A stretch of 62,500 nt of DNA, taken from the NCBI RefSeq assembly GCF_025147765.1, contig NZ_CP102265.1, forward strand, positions 1-62,500, written 5' to 3'. Positions 1-8,817 of this stretch are shown here, one piece after another. The first letter of the stretch is position 1. Each line of letters opens with the position of its first letter. This stretch comes from Blautia obeum ATCC 29174. GTDB taxonomy: Bacteria > Bacillota > Clostridia > Lachnospirales > Lachnospiraceae. The translations under genes and the position numbers were made by a program. The notes under the pieces are model-generated. The model saw nothing but the letters and a program-made list of their open reading frames with translations, did not search any database and was not told the origin of the DNA.

Positions 1-1380
1 ATGGATAAAGTGATTGAAAATTGGGATAAAATTCTGCAGACTGTTAAAGCAGATTACGATGTAGGCGATGTTGCCTTTAATACCTGGCTGAAGCCGCTAA
101 AAGTCTATGATGTCAAGGATAATGTGATTACGATTCTTGTTCCTTCAGAACAGGTTGTTTTAATAAACCTTCTTAATAAGAAGTATAAGCTTCTCCTTCA
201 GGTTACTATTTGCGAAATAACCGGCATGGACGAATGCGAAGTCAAATTCATATCTCCTGATGAGGCACCCAAAAAAGAAGTTTCTTCTTATACTAATGCT
301 GCAGCAGAAACAGGTCTTACCGATATTGACCGTCGCTGTGAAGAAGCTCACCTCAATCCCAAATATATTTTTGATACCTTTATCGTCGGTAACAATAATA
401 AATTTGCACAGGCCGCAGCCCTTGCAGTTGCTGAATCTCCGGGAGATACATACAACCCACTGTTTATCTATGGAGGTGCCGGCCTTGGTAAAACCCATCT
501 TATGCATTCCATCGCTCATTATATTATTGAGCACGATGAAAACAGCAAAGTTTTGTATGTTACCAGTGAAGAATTTACCAATGAACTGATTGAAACGATC
601 CGAAACGGAAACAACTCAGCAATGTCCAAATTCCGTGAAAAATACAGAAACATCGATGTTCTTCTTGTCGATGATATTCAGTTTATTATAGGAAAGGAAT
701 CTACACAGGAAGAATTTTTCCATACCTTTAACAGTTTGCACAGTGCGAAAAAACAGATCATCATATCTTCTGATAAACCGCCAAAAGATATGGAAATCCT
801 GGAAGAACGTTTCCGTTCCAGATTCGAATGGGGGCTGATCGCAGATATCACCCTTCCGGATTATGAAACACGAATGGCTATTCTTCATAAAAAAGAAGAA
901 CTGGAAGGCTATAATATCAGCGAAGAAGTCATCAAATATATCGCAACAAATATCAAATCCAATATCCGAGAACTGGAAGGTGCTTTCAACAAAGTCATGG
1001 CCAGCTCCAAACTGGAAAAGAAAGAAGTAACCCTGGAACTTGCCGAACAGGCATTAAAAGACATTATTTCACCGGATGAACAGAAGGTGATCACTCCAGA
1101 TTACATTATTTCTGTAGTTGCTGAGCATTATCACGTAACAGTTGCAGATCTCTGCGGCAATAAACGAAGCTCCAAAATCGTTATGCCACGACAGATTGCA
1201 ATGTATCTGTGCCGTGATATTATAGATACTTCGCTCAAAACAATCGGCAAAAATCTGGGAGACCGTGACCATACCACAGTTATGCACGGGATAGAGAAGA
1301 TTGAGAACGAATTAAAGACAAATGATAACCTCAAAAACTCCATTGATACGTTAAGGAAAAAAATTAATCCACAAGGTTAA
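1..1380 (+). CDS. dnaA: Chromosomal replication initiator DnaA
   Basis: Cytoplasmic AAA+ initiator that binds DnaA boxes, melts the origin and helps load the helicase. The 459 residues match the usual length. Domain I is at about 1-85. The AAA+ core has Walker A GGAGLGKT (158-165) and Walker B LLVDD (221-225), and an FRSRFEWG stretch carries the arginine-finger region. The C-terminal DNA-binding helix-turn-helix includes GDRDHTT from residue 420. It is followed by a spacer with DnaA-box-like sequences and then dnaN, the standard origin order. The window begins exactly at its ATG, so the upstream half of a bipartite origin and the dnaA promoter cannot be seen. Confidence 0.98.
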   Translation: MDKVIENWDKILQTVKADYDVGDVAFNTWLKPLKVYDVKDNVITILVPSEQVVLINLLNKKYKLLLQVTICEITGMDECEVKFISPDEAPKKEVSSYTNAAAETGLTDIDRRCEEAHLNPKYIFDTFIVGNNNKFAQAAALAVAESPGDTYNPLFIYGGAGLGKTHLMHSIAHYIIEHDENSKVLYVTSEEFTNELIETIRNGNNSAMSKFREKYRNIDVLLVDDIQFIIGKESTQEEFFHTFNSLHSAKKQIIISSDKPPKDMEILEERFRSRFEWGLIADITLPDYETRMAILHKKEELEGYNISEEVIKYIATNIKSNIRELEGAFNKVMASSKLEKKEVTLELAEQALKDIISPDEQKVITPDYIISVVAEHYHVTVADLCGNKRSSKIVMPRQIAMYLCRDIIDTSLKTIGKNLGDRDHTTVMHGIEKIENELKTNDNLKNSIDTLRKKINPQG

Positions 1381-1574
1381 GAGACTTTTCCACACACAAT
1401 TTTAACTTTGAAAGTCGTTTATACACGGAGTTATACAGTAAAGAAATCCCCGTTTTTCAAGGTTTGAAAGACTTTTTCACATATTCACACCCCCCTAAGG
1501 CGGCTACGGCGGATTTCTTTATATATTTTTATTTATAAAGCCAATTCTGAAACAGGAAGGGAGTTATACACATC
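1381..1574. other. dnaA-dnaN spacer, probable part of oriC
   Basis: This spacer holds several matches to the DnaA box TTATCCACA. TTTTCCACA (1386-1394) and TTATACACA (1564-1572) each differ at one base. TTATACACG (1419-1427) and TTATACAGT (1431-1439) are weaker. TAATCCACA lies just before it in the dnaA 3' end (1365-1373). An A+T-rich run at about 1515-1543 could be an unwinding element. In Firmicutes the dnaA-dnaN interval is commonly the downstream part of oriC; the boxes were matched by eye and no skew was computed. The dnaN ribosome-binding site (about 1553-1562) lies at its end. Confidence 0.6.
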
Positions 1575-2690
1575 ATGAAAATCATCTGTTCCAAAAGTAA
1601 TCTTTTAAAAAGCGTAAATATATCTTTGAAAGCTGTACCATCCAAAACAACAATGCCAATTCTTGAATGTATTCTTATGGATGCAACAACAAATCAGATC
1701 AAATTTACTACCAATGACATGGAACTTGGTATTGAAACAATCGTTGATGGTCATATTGAAGAAAAAGGTATGGTTGCTCTTGATGCAAAAATCTTCTATG
1801 AAATCATTCGAAGACTTCCGGATAATGATGTAACCATTACCACAGACAGCAACTTCGTAGCTACGATCACCTGTGAAAAAGCCAAATTTACAATTCCGGG
1901 CAAAGCAGGCGAAGATTTTGCATATCTTCCGGTTATTGAAAAAGATGAATCACTGACTCTTTCTCAGTTTACTTTGAAAGAAATGATTCGTCAGACAATC
2001 TTTTCCATTGCAGTTAATGAAAATAACCGCCTGATGACTGGAGAATTATTTGAAATAAAAGATAATTGTCTGAAAATTGTTTCTCTGGATGGTCATCGTA
2101 TCTCTATCCGGAAGATGCCTCTGAAAAAAGAATATTCAGATCGCAAGATCGTTGTTCCGGGAAAAACATTAAGTGAGATAAGCAAGATCCTGTCCGGTGA
2201 AATTGATGATCAGGTAAGTATCTATTTTACAAAAAATCATATTCTGTTTGAATTTGACCAGACTATGGTTGTTTCTAGACTGATCGAAGGAGAATATTTC
2301 CGCATTGATCAGATGCTTTCCAGTGATTACGATACAAAAGTCAGCGTAAACAAAAAAGAATTCCTTGACTGTATTGACCGAGCAACACTTCTGGTACGAG
2401 AAGGCGACAAAAAACCAATCGTAATCGAGATCAAAGATAACAGCATGGAACTGAAAATCGATTCTGCTATGGGTTCCATGAATGAAGAGATTGATATTGA
2501 AAAAGATGGTAAAGATATTCTCATCGGATTCAACCCGAAATTCCTGATCGATGCTTTGAAAGTTATAGATGATGAAGTAATTCATATGTATCTGATGAAC
2601 CCGAAAGCACCATGTTTTATCAGAGATGATGAAGAAAACTACACATATCTGATCCTGCCAGTAAATATCAGTCAGAATCAGAATAGATAA
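1575..2690 (+). CDS. dnaN: DNA polymerase III beta subunit (sliding clamp)
   Basis: Ring-forming processivity clamp that tethers DNA polymerase III and many other DNA-processing proteins to the template. Length of 371 residues, with the N-terminal start MKIICSKSNLLKSV and a C-terminal end containing YTYLILPVN, both typical of the family. Three repeated clamp domains of about 120 residues are expected. The ATG follows an AGGAAGGGAG ribosome-binding site. It stands between the oriC-like spacer and the S4-domain gene, as in many Firmicutes. No anomalies seen. Confidence 0.97.
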   Translation: MKIICSKSNLLKSVNISLKAVPSKTTMPILECILMDATTNQIKFTTNDMELGIETIVDGHIEEKGMVALDAKIFYEIIRRLPDNDVTITTDSNFVATITCEKAKFTIPGKAGEDFAYLPVIEKDESLTLSQFTLKEMIRQTIFSIAVNENNRLMTGELFEIKDNCLKIVSLDGHRISIRKMPLKKEYSDRKIVVPGKTLSEISKILSGEIDDQVSIYFTKNHILFEFDQTMVVSRLIEGEYFRIDQMLSSDYDTKVSVNKKEFLDCIDRATLLVREGDKKPIVIEIKDNSMELKIDSAMGSMNEEIDIEKDGKDILIGFNPKFLIDALKVIDDEVIHMYLMNPKAPCFIRDDEENYTYLILPVNISQNQNR

Positions 2691-2723
2691 AAATAGAATC
2701 AGTCCAGATAAGAGGTGAATGAT

Positions 2724-2930
2724 TTGGAAATCAAAATCAGAGATGAATTTATAAAACTCGGACAGGCTTTGAAACTTGCCGGAGTCGTAGAAGACGGAGT
2801 GGAAGCAAAGTATGCGATTCAGGATGGTCTTGTTCAGGTAAATGGTGAAGTTGACCAGCGAAGAGGCCGTAAGGTTTATGAAGGTGATGTGATCACTTTT
2901 GAAGATCAGGAAATCAAAGTCATCAGATAA
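2724..2930 (+). CDS. yaaA: S4-domain RNA-binding protein (YaaA/RlbA family)
   Basis: Small RNA-binding protein found between dnaN and recF in many Firmicutes. The sequence carries the S4 pattern LGQALKLAGVVEDGVEAKYAI followed by a conserved GRKVYEGDVI segment. A GTG at 2715 is in frame but lies inside the AGAGGTG ribosome-binding site. The TTG at 2724, about 6 bases after that site, is therefore the better start and gives about 68 residues, close to family length. The B. subtilis homologue is linked to large-ribosomal-subunit maturation; that role is carried over from the family. It ends two bases before recF. Confidence 0.88.
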   Translation: MEIKIRDEFIKLGQALKLAGVVEDGVEAKYAIQDGLVQVNGEVDQRRGRKVYEGDVITFEDQEIKVIR

Positions 2931-2932
2931 TT

Positions 2933-4021
2933 ATGTATATAGAATCGATAGAACTTAAGAATTTCAGAAATTATCAGGATCTGCAGCTGGATTTTGATAA
3001 AGGAACCAATATTTTTTATGGAGATAATGCGCAGGGTAAAACCAATATTCTGGAATCTGTGTATATTTGTGGGACAACGAAATCACATAAAGGAAGTAAA
3101 GACAAAGAAATCATTCGTTTTGGAGAGGAAGAATCTCATATTCGAATGATGGTAAAAAAGGATGAGCTTTCTTATAAGATCGACATGCATCTTCGTAAAA
3201 ATAAGGCAAAAGGCGTGGCAATCAATGGATTACGGATCAAAAAAGCCAGGGAATTATTTGGAATCGTAAATCTTGTTTTTTTCTCACCGGAGGATCTGAA
3301 TATCATCAAAAACGGACCTGGTGAGAGAAGAAGATTTATGGATCTGGAATTATGCCAGCTTGACCAGATATATCTGACGGATCTGGCAGGATATAATCAT
3401 ATCGTAAATCAGAGAAACCGTCTTCTGAAAGATCTTTACCAGAATCCTTCTTTACGGGAAACACTGGAAATCTGGGACATTCAGATGTTGCAGTACGGAA
3501 AGAAGATCATTGAAAAAAGGCGGGATTTTGTCAGAGACCTGAATGATGTGATTCAGGATATCCACCGTAATCTGACGGGTGGAGAAGAACATCTTGAGGT
3601 TATTTATGAACCGAGTACAGAGTCAGAATGCTTTGAAGAAACTTTGAAAAAAAACAGAGAACGTGATATGCGGATGAAAATGACATCTGCCGGTCCACAC
3701 AGAGATGATCTGTGTTTTATGGTAAACGGGATCGATATCCGGAAATTTGGTTCACAGGGACAGCAGAGAACAGCGGCCCTGTCTTTGAAACTTTCAGAAA
3801 TCTATCTGGTAAAAGAAAAAATCAAAGATACGCCGATACTTCTTCTGGATGATGTACTTTCAGAGTTGGACAGCAACAGACAGACATATCTGCTGGACAG
3901 CATTCATGATATACAGACGCTAATTACCTGTACGGGACTGGATGATTTTGTAAGCCACCAGTTTCATATTAACAAAGTTTTCAAAGTAGTAAAAGGAGAG
4001 GTGTTTAACCCTGTAAATTAA
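2933..4021 (+). CDS. recF: DNA replication and repair protein RecF
   Basis: SMC-like ATPase that binds gapped DNA and helps load RecA in recombinational repair. It has 362 residues, normal for the family. Walker A is GDNAQGKT (30-37). The ABC signature lies in GSQGQQRTAALSLKL (from about 272) and Walker B/D-loop in LLLDDVLSELD (about 303-313). It begins two bases after the S4 gene, so translation is probably coupled. In many relatives recF is followed by a short RemB-type gene and gyrB. Here gyrB lies about 34 kb further on and no RemB-type gene is visible. Confidence 0.97.
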   Translation: MYIESIELKNFRNYQDLQLDFDKGTNIFYGDNAQGKTNILESVYICGTTKSHKGSKDKEIIRFGEEESHIRMMVKKDELSYKIDMHLRKNKAKGVAINGLRIKKARELFGIVNLVFFSPEDLNIIKNGPGERRRFMDLELCQLDQIYLTDLAGYNHIVNQRNRLLKDLYQNPSLRETLEIWDIQMLQYGKKIIEKRRDFVRDLNDVIQDIHRNLTGGEEHLEVIYEPSTESECFEETLKKNRERDMRMKMTSAGPHRDDLCFMVNGIDIRKFGSQGQQRTAALSLKLSEIYLVKEKIKDTPILLLDDVLSELDSNRQTYLLDSIHDIQTLITCTGLDDFVSHQFHINKVFKVVKGEVFNPVN

Positions 4022-4103
4022 AGTATTTTTGTGGTTATCACATTTTGACAAGCATTATGGCATATGTTACACTGTTTTTAATATTGGAAAGTTGGTGAAT
4101 GCA

Positions 4104-6662
4104 TTGGATAAAGAGGAATTTCGGATCAAACTCGAAGAAATAAATCGCCTTGTAGAAAAGAAAAATTACAAGGATGCTATGGAAGTGGTAGACAGTATTG
4201 ACTGGCGTCGTGTTAAGAATGTTCGTACCTTATGCGTTGTTGGAGAAATCTATGCAGCAAATAAAAGATACGAAGACAGTAAGGAAATCTTCCTTCTGGC
4301 TTATCACAGAGCACCGATTGGCAAAAATATTTTATACCGCCTGATTGAAGTGTCCCTCAAAATGAAGGATATCGCTGAAGCGGAAGAATTTTATGAGGAA
4401 TTTCTGGAGGTTGCACCAAATGATAACACCAGATATATCCTCAAGTACAAAATCTGCAAGGAAAAACAGGTTTCTCTGGATGAACAGATCAGAATCCTGG
4501 AAGAATACAAAGAGAAAGAATTTACAGAGCGCTGGTCTTATGAACTGGCAAAACTGTATTATCAGAATGGAGATACTCAGAAGTGTCTGAGTCTTTGTGA
4601 TGAAATGGTTCTCTGGTTCAGTGACGGAAAATACGTTATGAAGGCACTGGATCTCAAGAACAGAATGGGAATGCTGACGGGAGAAGAAAAAGAAAAATAT
4701 GACAGTCAGTTTATTCCAAAACTTACACCTGTAGAAGATGCGGATTCTATCAATGAAGAAAAGCCTGCGCAGGAAGTGAAAACTGCAGAAGAGGACGGAC
4801 CTGTGATCGAGAGCGTAGCAATCGATGAGAGAGATGTCAACAGTGCAGAAAGTCTTCAGGAAAAAATTTCGAAAGGTATCAGAGATATCTTCAGTGGAAA
4901 CAAAAAGAAAGAAACTGAAGAAGATTTCATGAAAGAAGAACAGGAAGCTCCGGAAGAAGTCCAGGAGGAACTTATCAAAGACATTTCTTCTGATGAGACT
5001 GATGTGAATGTTCCGGAACTTGAGCCGGAAGATGCAATGATCCATCCGCCTAAGAATCCAGGACAGTCTGTTTTCAGCAATATGGAAGAAATGATCGAGC
5101 AGGTTACCGAAGAGGAAATCAAGAGCGGTCCGGAAGAACCGACTGCCGGAGAAAATACGGAGATACTGGAATCAGAGGATACTCTGGAAGCAGCTGAGCC
5201 TGCTGAAAATGTTGAAGCTGAGAAGGAAGATAAAGCGGCTGAGAATACAGAAAAACAGCCGGTTGAAATGAAAATGCCGGAGCTTGAAATTCCGGAATCC
5301 ATGAAGAATATGAATTTGGATAATCCTGAAGAAATAGAAATTCCAAAAGCACCGGATATTTGCCTGCCAGGTGCAGAAAATGCATCTTCAGATGATTTTG
5401 AATTTAATCTTGAAGATACGATCCTTGCAGCTGCGTCTGCCCAGGGAATTGAAATTCCGAAAGGACCGATTCCGGCAAAGAAACCAGCTGAAGAGGTTCA
5501 GGAAACTGTTCCGGAGGACGATGAAGAATATATGTCCGAAGAAGATCTTCAGAGTGCAGAGGATGAATTTATGAATGGTCCGGCAGGAAAAGCAGCCGAG
5601 CCGGAACAGGATGAAACGGAATCCGATGAGAATGATCAGGAAGAACCGGAAACAGATGAATTTGATTCTCTGATGGAAGATGATGAAGATTTCGGAGAAG
5701 AAGATGGTTATGAAGATGAGGATGATCTGCTGAAAGGAATGGATTTCCTCAATGATATTGATAATGCAGAGACAATGGAGATTCCTGTCAGAGAAGTTAA
5801 GAAATCCAAACCTGCGAAAAAAGCAAAAAAACCGGTTTCAGAAGAAGAAGAAATGGAACAGCTGATCGATTCTATGCAGCCTAAGAAAAATGCAGAAGAT
5901 ATCATTCCGAGGGAAAAAGTACTTACAGAGGATGAAGAGAAGCTCTTTACATACTTTGCAAAAGTACCTGGACTGAAAGAACAGATCCTTGATACGCTTT
6001 ATGATGTACAGATGGGTGCTGCAGATAAAACATCCAGAACAGGTAACGTGATTGTTATGGGTGGTCGTGAAACCGGAAAAACCCGCCTGATCTCAAGTCT
6101 GATTCCTGCAATCTGCAAAGAGCTGAATCTGGATGCATCCAAAGTTGCCTATGTATTTGCAGATCAGATCAATGGCAAGAATATTGCAGAGATCGTCAGC
6201 AAGATGGCAGGAGGATTCCTGGTTATCGAAAACGCAAATCAGCTTACCAAAGAAACAGTAAATCAGCTGAACAAAGCAATGGAATTCCGTACAGACGGTC
6301 TGATCGTTATCATCGAAGATGAAAAGATCGGTATGCGTAAACTGATTGCGAGATTCCCGAAATTTACATCCAAATTTACATCTATGATCAATATTCCGGT
6401 ATTTACCAATGATGAGCTTGTTAACTTTGCAAAAGTGTACACAAGAGAAAATGGATATACTATTGATCAGATGGGTATGCTTGCACTGTATAATCTGATC
6501 AGTACAAGCCAGAAAGAAGATCAGCCGATGAATGTAGGCGCTGTCAAAGAAATCATTGATAATGCCATTGCAAAATCCAAAGGCGGACTTCGCAAGCTGA
6601 TAGGCAAGAAGAAAGTCAATCCTGACGGATACATGGTACTTTTCGAGAAAGATTTCAGCTGA
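4104..6662 (+). CDS. TPR, acidic linker and AAA-like ATPase-fold protein
   Basis: About 852 residues, cytoplasmic by sequence (no signal or membrane segment). I do not recognise a named gene. Residues about 1-210 are helical repeats of TPR type. About 210-610 is a very acidic, low-complexity, probably disordered linker rich in Glu, Pro and Asp. After a short Lys-rich stretch, residues about 620-852 resemble the AAA+ domain of CbbX/SpoVK-type proteins, with Walker A GGRETGKT near 652-659. The Walker B position reads FLVIEN rather than the usual hhhhDE, and the region that aligns with an arginine finger reads TSKF rather than SRF, so ATP hydrolysis may be weak or lost. An in-frame TTG at 4029 exists. 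The TTG at 4104 is preferred because a GGTG-type site precedes it and the TPR region starts there. It lies between recF and rsmA. Confidence 0.75.
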   Translation: MDKEEFRIKLEEINRLVEKKNYKDAMEVVDSIDWRRVKNVRTLCVVGEIYAANKRYEDSKEIFLLAYHRAPIGKNILYRLIEVSLKMKDIAEAEEFYEEFLEVAPNDNTRYILKYKICKEKQVSLDEQIRILEEYKEKEFTERWSYELAKLYYQNGDTQKCLSLCDEMVLWFSDGKYVMKALDLKNRMGMLTGEEKEKYDSQFIPKLTPVEDADSINEEKPAQEVKTAEEDGPVIESVAIDERDVNSAESLQEKISKGIRDIFSGNKKKETEEDFMKEEQEAPEEVQEELIKDISSDETDVNVPELEPEDAMIHPPKNPGQSVFSNMEEMIEQVTEEEIKSGPEEPTAGENTEILESEDTLEAAEPAENVEAEKEDKAAENTEKQPVEMKMPELEIPESMKNMNLDNPEEIEIPKAPDICLPGAENASSDDFEFNLEDTILAAASAQGIEIPKGPIPAKKPAEEVQETVPEDDEEYMSEEDLQSAEDEFMNGPAGKAAEPEQDETESDENDQEEPETDEFDSLMEDDEDFGEEDGYEDEDDLLKGMDFLNDIDNAETMEIPVREVKKSKPAKKAKKPVSEEEEMEQLIDSMQPKKNAEDIIPREKVLTEDEEKLFTYFAKVPGLKEQILDTLYDVQMGAADKTSRTGNVIVMGGRETGKTRLISSLIPAICKELNLDASKVAYVFADQINGKNIAEIVSKMAGGFLVIENANQLTKETVNQLNKAMEFRTDGLIVIIEDEKIGMRKLIARFPKFTSKFTSMINIPVFTNDELVNFAKVYTRENGYTIDQMGMLALYNLISTSQKEDQPMNVGAVKEIIDNAIAKSKGGLRKLIGKKKVNPDGYMVLFEKDFS

Positions 6663-6697
6663 AAAATTAAAATGAGCATAAGCAGCAGGAGGAAATT

Positions 6698-7570
6698 ATG
6701 ACCAGACCTTATCTTGGAAACCCGAAATATACCATTGAAGTTCTTCAAAAGTACGGATTTGTGTTCCAGAAAAGGTTTGGTCAGAATTTTCTGATCGATA
6801 CCCGTGTTCTGGACAGGATCATTGAGGCATCTGAAATTACAAAAGATGATTTTGTACTGGAAATCGGACCAGGAATCGGAACGATGACTCAGTATCTGGC
6901 AGATGCGGCCAGAGAGGTTACTGCAGTTGAGATTGATGACGCGTTGATCCCGATTCTTCAGGATACGCTGAAAGAGTGGGATAATGTATCTGTGATACAT
7001 GGTGATATCCTGAAGACAGATATCCGGAAGATTGCAGATGAAAAGAATCAGGGACGTCCGATCAAAGTTGTGGCAAATCTGCCGTATTATATAACAACAC
7101 CGATCATTATGGGACTGTTTGAAAGTCATGTGCCTGTAGATTCCATTACGGTAATGGTTCAGAAAGAAGTTGCAGACAGAATGCAGACTGGTCCCGGATC
7201 CAAGGATTATGGTGCTTTATCACTGGCAGTACAATATTATGCAAAACCGGAGATCGTGGCAAATGTTCCGCCGAACTGTTTTATGCCGAGACCGAAGGTT
7301 GGCAGTGCAGTGATCCGGCTGACCAGACATCAGAATCCGCCGGTACAGGCAAAGGATGAAAAGCTGATGTTCCGTATTATCCGCGCTTCTTTTAACCAGA
7401 GAAGAAAGACACTGGCAAACGGATTAAAAAATTCACAGGAACTGCAGTTTACCAAAGAACAGGTTGAGCAGGCAATCACGGAATGTGGACTTCCACTGAA
7501 TATCCGAGGTGAGGCTCTTACCCTGGAACAGTTTGCTGCACTGGCAGATATTTTTGTAGATATGAAATAA
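6698..7570 (+). CDS. rsmA: 16S rRNA dimethyladenosine transferase RsmA (KsgA)
   Basis: SAM-dependent enzyme that dimethylates two adjacent adenines near the 3' end of 16S rRNA during small-subunit assembly. It has 290 residues. The N-terminal FGQNFL, the SAM-binding VLEIGPGIGTMT and the catalytic NLPYYITTP (from residue 127) are all present. The C-terminal helical domain includes ASFNQRRKTL. An AGGAGG site sits upstream of the ATG. A strong hairpin terminator follows the stop, so it probably closes the transcript running from the recF side. Confidence 0.97.
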   Translation: MTRPYLGNPKYTIEVLQKYGFVFQKRFGQNFLIDTRVLDRIIEASEITKDDFVLEIGPGIGTMTQYLADAAREVTAVEIDDALIPILQDTLKEWDNVSVIHGDILKTDIRKIADEKNQGRPIKVVANLPYYITTPIIMGLFESHVPVDSITVMVQKEVADRMQTGPGSKDYGALSLAVQYYAKPEIVANVPPNCFMPRPKVGSAVIRLTRHQNPPVQAKDEKLMFRIIRASFNQRRKTLANGLKNSQELQFTKEQVEQAITECGLPLNIRGEALTLEQFAALADIFVDMK

Positions 7571-7582
7571 TAAAAATAACAA

Positions 7583-7624
7583 CTATAAAAGGCATCCGGT
7601 GGCTGGTCGGATGCCTTTTATAGT
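7583..7624 (+). terminator. Terminator after rsmA
   Basis: Perfect 16-base inverted repeat: CTATAAAAGGCATCCG (7583-7598) pairs with 7609-7624 around a 10-base loop. Each arm contains a run that reads as T on one strand, so it could work in both directions. Confidence 0.88.
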
Positions 7625-7906
7625 AATATTTATTAAATTTAAAAGGAAGGAGAGTTGATTGCTTTTCGGCAATCAACATATGAAAAAGAAAATTTTATAA
7701 AAATAATGTTGGCTGTATTATTTTTATGGTCTTAGTATATCCAGAAATTGTGATGGAATCATGTTTAACTTATGAAAAAAAAGTGAACGATTGTCGAAAG
7801 TTCTATGAATTAAGAATATTTTACAGCTTTTTTTTCAGAGTGTGTTATAATGCAGTTCGTATCATTGATAGAAAATGTAATTGTATTTATTCAGGAGGTA
7901 ATTAAA
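7625..7906 (+). promoter_or_regulatory. Intergenic region before the secreted protein: SD-like run, hairpin, promoter
   Basis: No convincing gene. A purine-rich Shine-Dalgarno-like run (7642-7654) is followed at once by a 9-bp hairpin, GTTGATTGC (7654-7662) with GCAATCAAC (7669-7677), closed by a TTTTCG loop. After it come only tiny frames: a 6-codon ATG frame at 7679 and a 26-codon TTG frame at 7655. A -10 box TATAAT sits at 7846-7851 with T-rich sequence upstream but no clear -35. The secreted-protein ATG at 7907 has an AGGAGG site at 7893-7898. Confidence 0.5.
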
Positions 7907-8371
7907 ATGATGAAAATAAACAAATTAAGCGCATTTATTCTTGCAGGAGCTCTTACATGTACTGCACCTGCCATGGTTTATGCAGATCAGACAACCGATG
8001 CTGCTGTAGATCAGGCAGTAGAACTTCTGGAGCAGAGTGGAGTAGATGACCTGTTATCAGATCCGGATAAAGTGGTAGATCTTATTATCGCTGCCAAAGA
8101 AACTCTGGGAACAGTAAATGTAACAGATGATCAGATCAGCAGTGCACTGGATGTTGCAGCTGGAGAATTAGGGGTAACTCTTTCTGATTCTGACAAATCC
8201 ACATTAATTCAGCTGTACAATAAATTCAAAAACATGGATCTGGATGAGAATGAACTGAGATCTCAGGTAAACAAAGTGTATGACAAACTGGAAAGCCTTG
8301 GAATTACGAAAGAAGATGTGAAGGGAATTCTTGGCAAACTTGTTGAGCTTGTAAAAGGATTTCTGAACTAA
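7907..8371 (+). CDS. Small secreted helical protein, resembles the C-terminal half of DUF1002
   Basis: About 154 residues starting at the ATG behind an AGGAGG site; an upstream in-frame ATG at 7850 lies inside the -10 element and is not credible. The N-terminus is a clear Sec signal: basic MMKINK, a hydrophobic stretch, then a likely signal-peptidase site after VYA. The mature part is acidic and helical, with phrases such as VTLSDSDKSTLIQLYNKFKNMDLDENEL that resemble the C-terminal part of DUF1002 proteins. Those proteins are usually longer and of unknown function. It is a lone gene with its own promoter and no operon partner. Function unknown; the family assignment was made by eye. Confidence 0.7.
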   Translation: MMKINKLSAFILAGALTCTAPAMVYADQTTDAAVDQAVELLEQSGVDDLLSDPDKVVDLIIAAKETLGTVNVTDDQISSALDVAAGELGVTLSDSDKSTLIQLYNKFKNMDLDENELRSQVNKVYDKLESLGITKEDVKGILGKLVELVKGFLN

Positions 8372-8496
8372 GAAGAGTTCTGTTATATGACAATGTATAA
8401 AATACACAACAAGTAAAATAACATAAAAAAACCATATGTTACATTTTTATAAAAAACGAGGATGAAAAACGAAAAAATTGTGCAAATACACGAAAG

Positions 8497-8540
8497 GTTC
8501 ATGACTTGTTCATACTATGTTCATAATTAGCTGATACTAT
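8497..8540 (+). promoter_or_regulatory. Promoter with three GTTCAT boxes at an 11-bp period
   Basis: GTTCAT occurs exactly at 8497, 8508 and 8519, each 11 bp apart, with a degenerate fourth copy (GCTGAT) at 8530. A -10-like TACTAT is at 8535-8540, ten bases after the third box. Direct repeats one helical turn apart that end close to the -10 are the arrangement known for SARP activator sites. No CDS start follows, only the candidate small RNA. Confidence 0.55.
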
Positions 8541-8545
8541 ATGAA

Positions 8546-8678
8546 TAGTTCGAAAGAGCTACACAAAACAGACGTTGTAATGTTCTTCATTACACATAAA
8601 TTTTTTCATAATAATCGCCCCGGTAAACCACTGCCGGGGCACTCCTCGTTTATAAGCCCCTATTTGGGGCTTTTTTTA
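8546..8678 (+). ncRNA. Candidate small RNA ending in a double hairpin
   Basis: The stretch between the phased-box promoter and the terminator has no open frame with a ribosome-binding site. Three hairpins can be drawn: TGTAATG/CATTACA near 8576-8594, GCCCCGG (8617-8623) with CCGGGGC (8634-8640), and the terminator stem. The second and third hairpins share GCCCC/GGGGC arms, so alternative pairings exist, as in a switch. The exact 5' end is inferred from the -10 position. It could instead be an mRNA leader or 3' region with no separate function. Confidence 0.45.
8654..8678 (+). terminator. Intrinsic terminator of the candidate small RNA
   Basis: Stem AAGCCCC (8654-8660) with GGGGCTT (8666-8672), loop TATTT, followed by a run of T to 8677. 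It also insulates the S1-domain gene downstream. Confidence 0.85.
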
Positions 8679-8817
8679 TTTTACAGGTTATAATATAATT
8701 ATGATACCAGATATAAAAGAATGTATTGAAGGAAATGCATTGCGAAAACATGTGGCATGCTATAATACAGATAATAAATAAAGAATAACAAGTATAAGTA
8801 AAGGAGAACGGAAAATC

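Noticed and set aside
4029..4103. Upstream TTG start for the TPR-AAA protein
   Set aside because: The 25 extra residues show no TPR character and no ribosome-binding site precedes that TTG.
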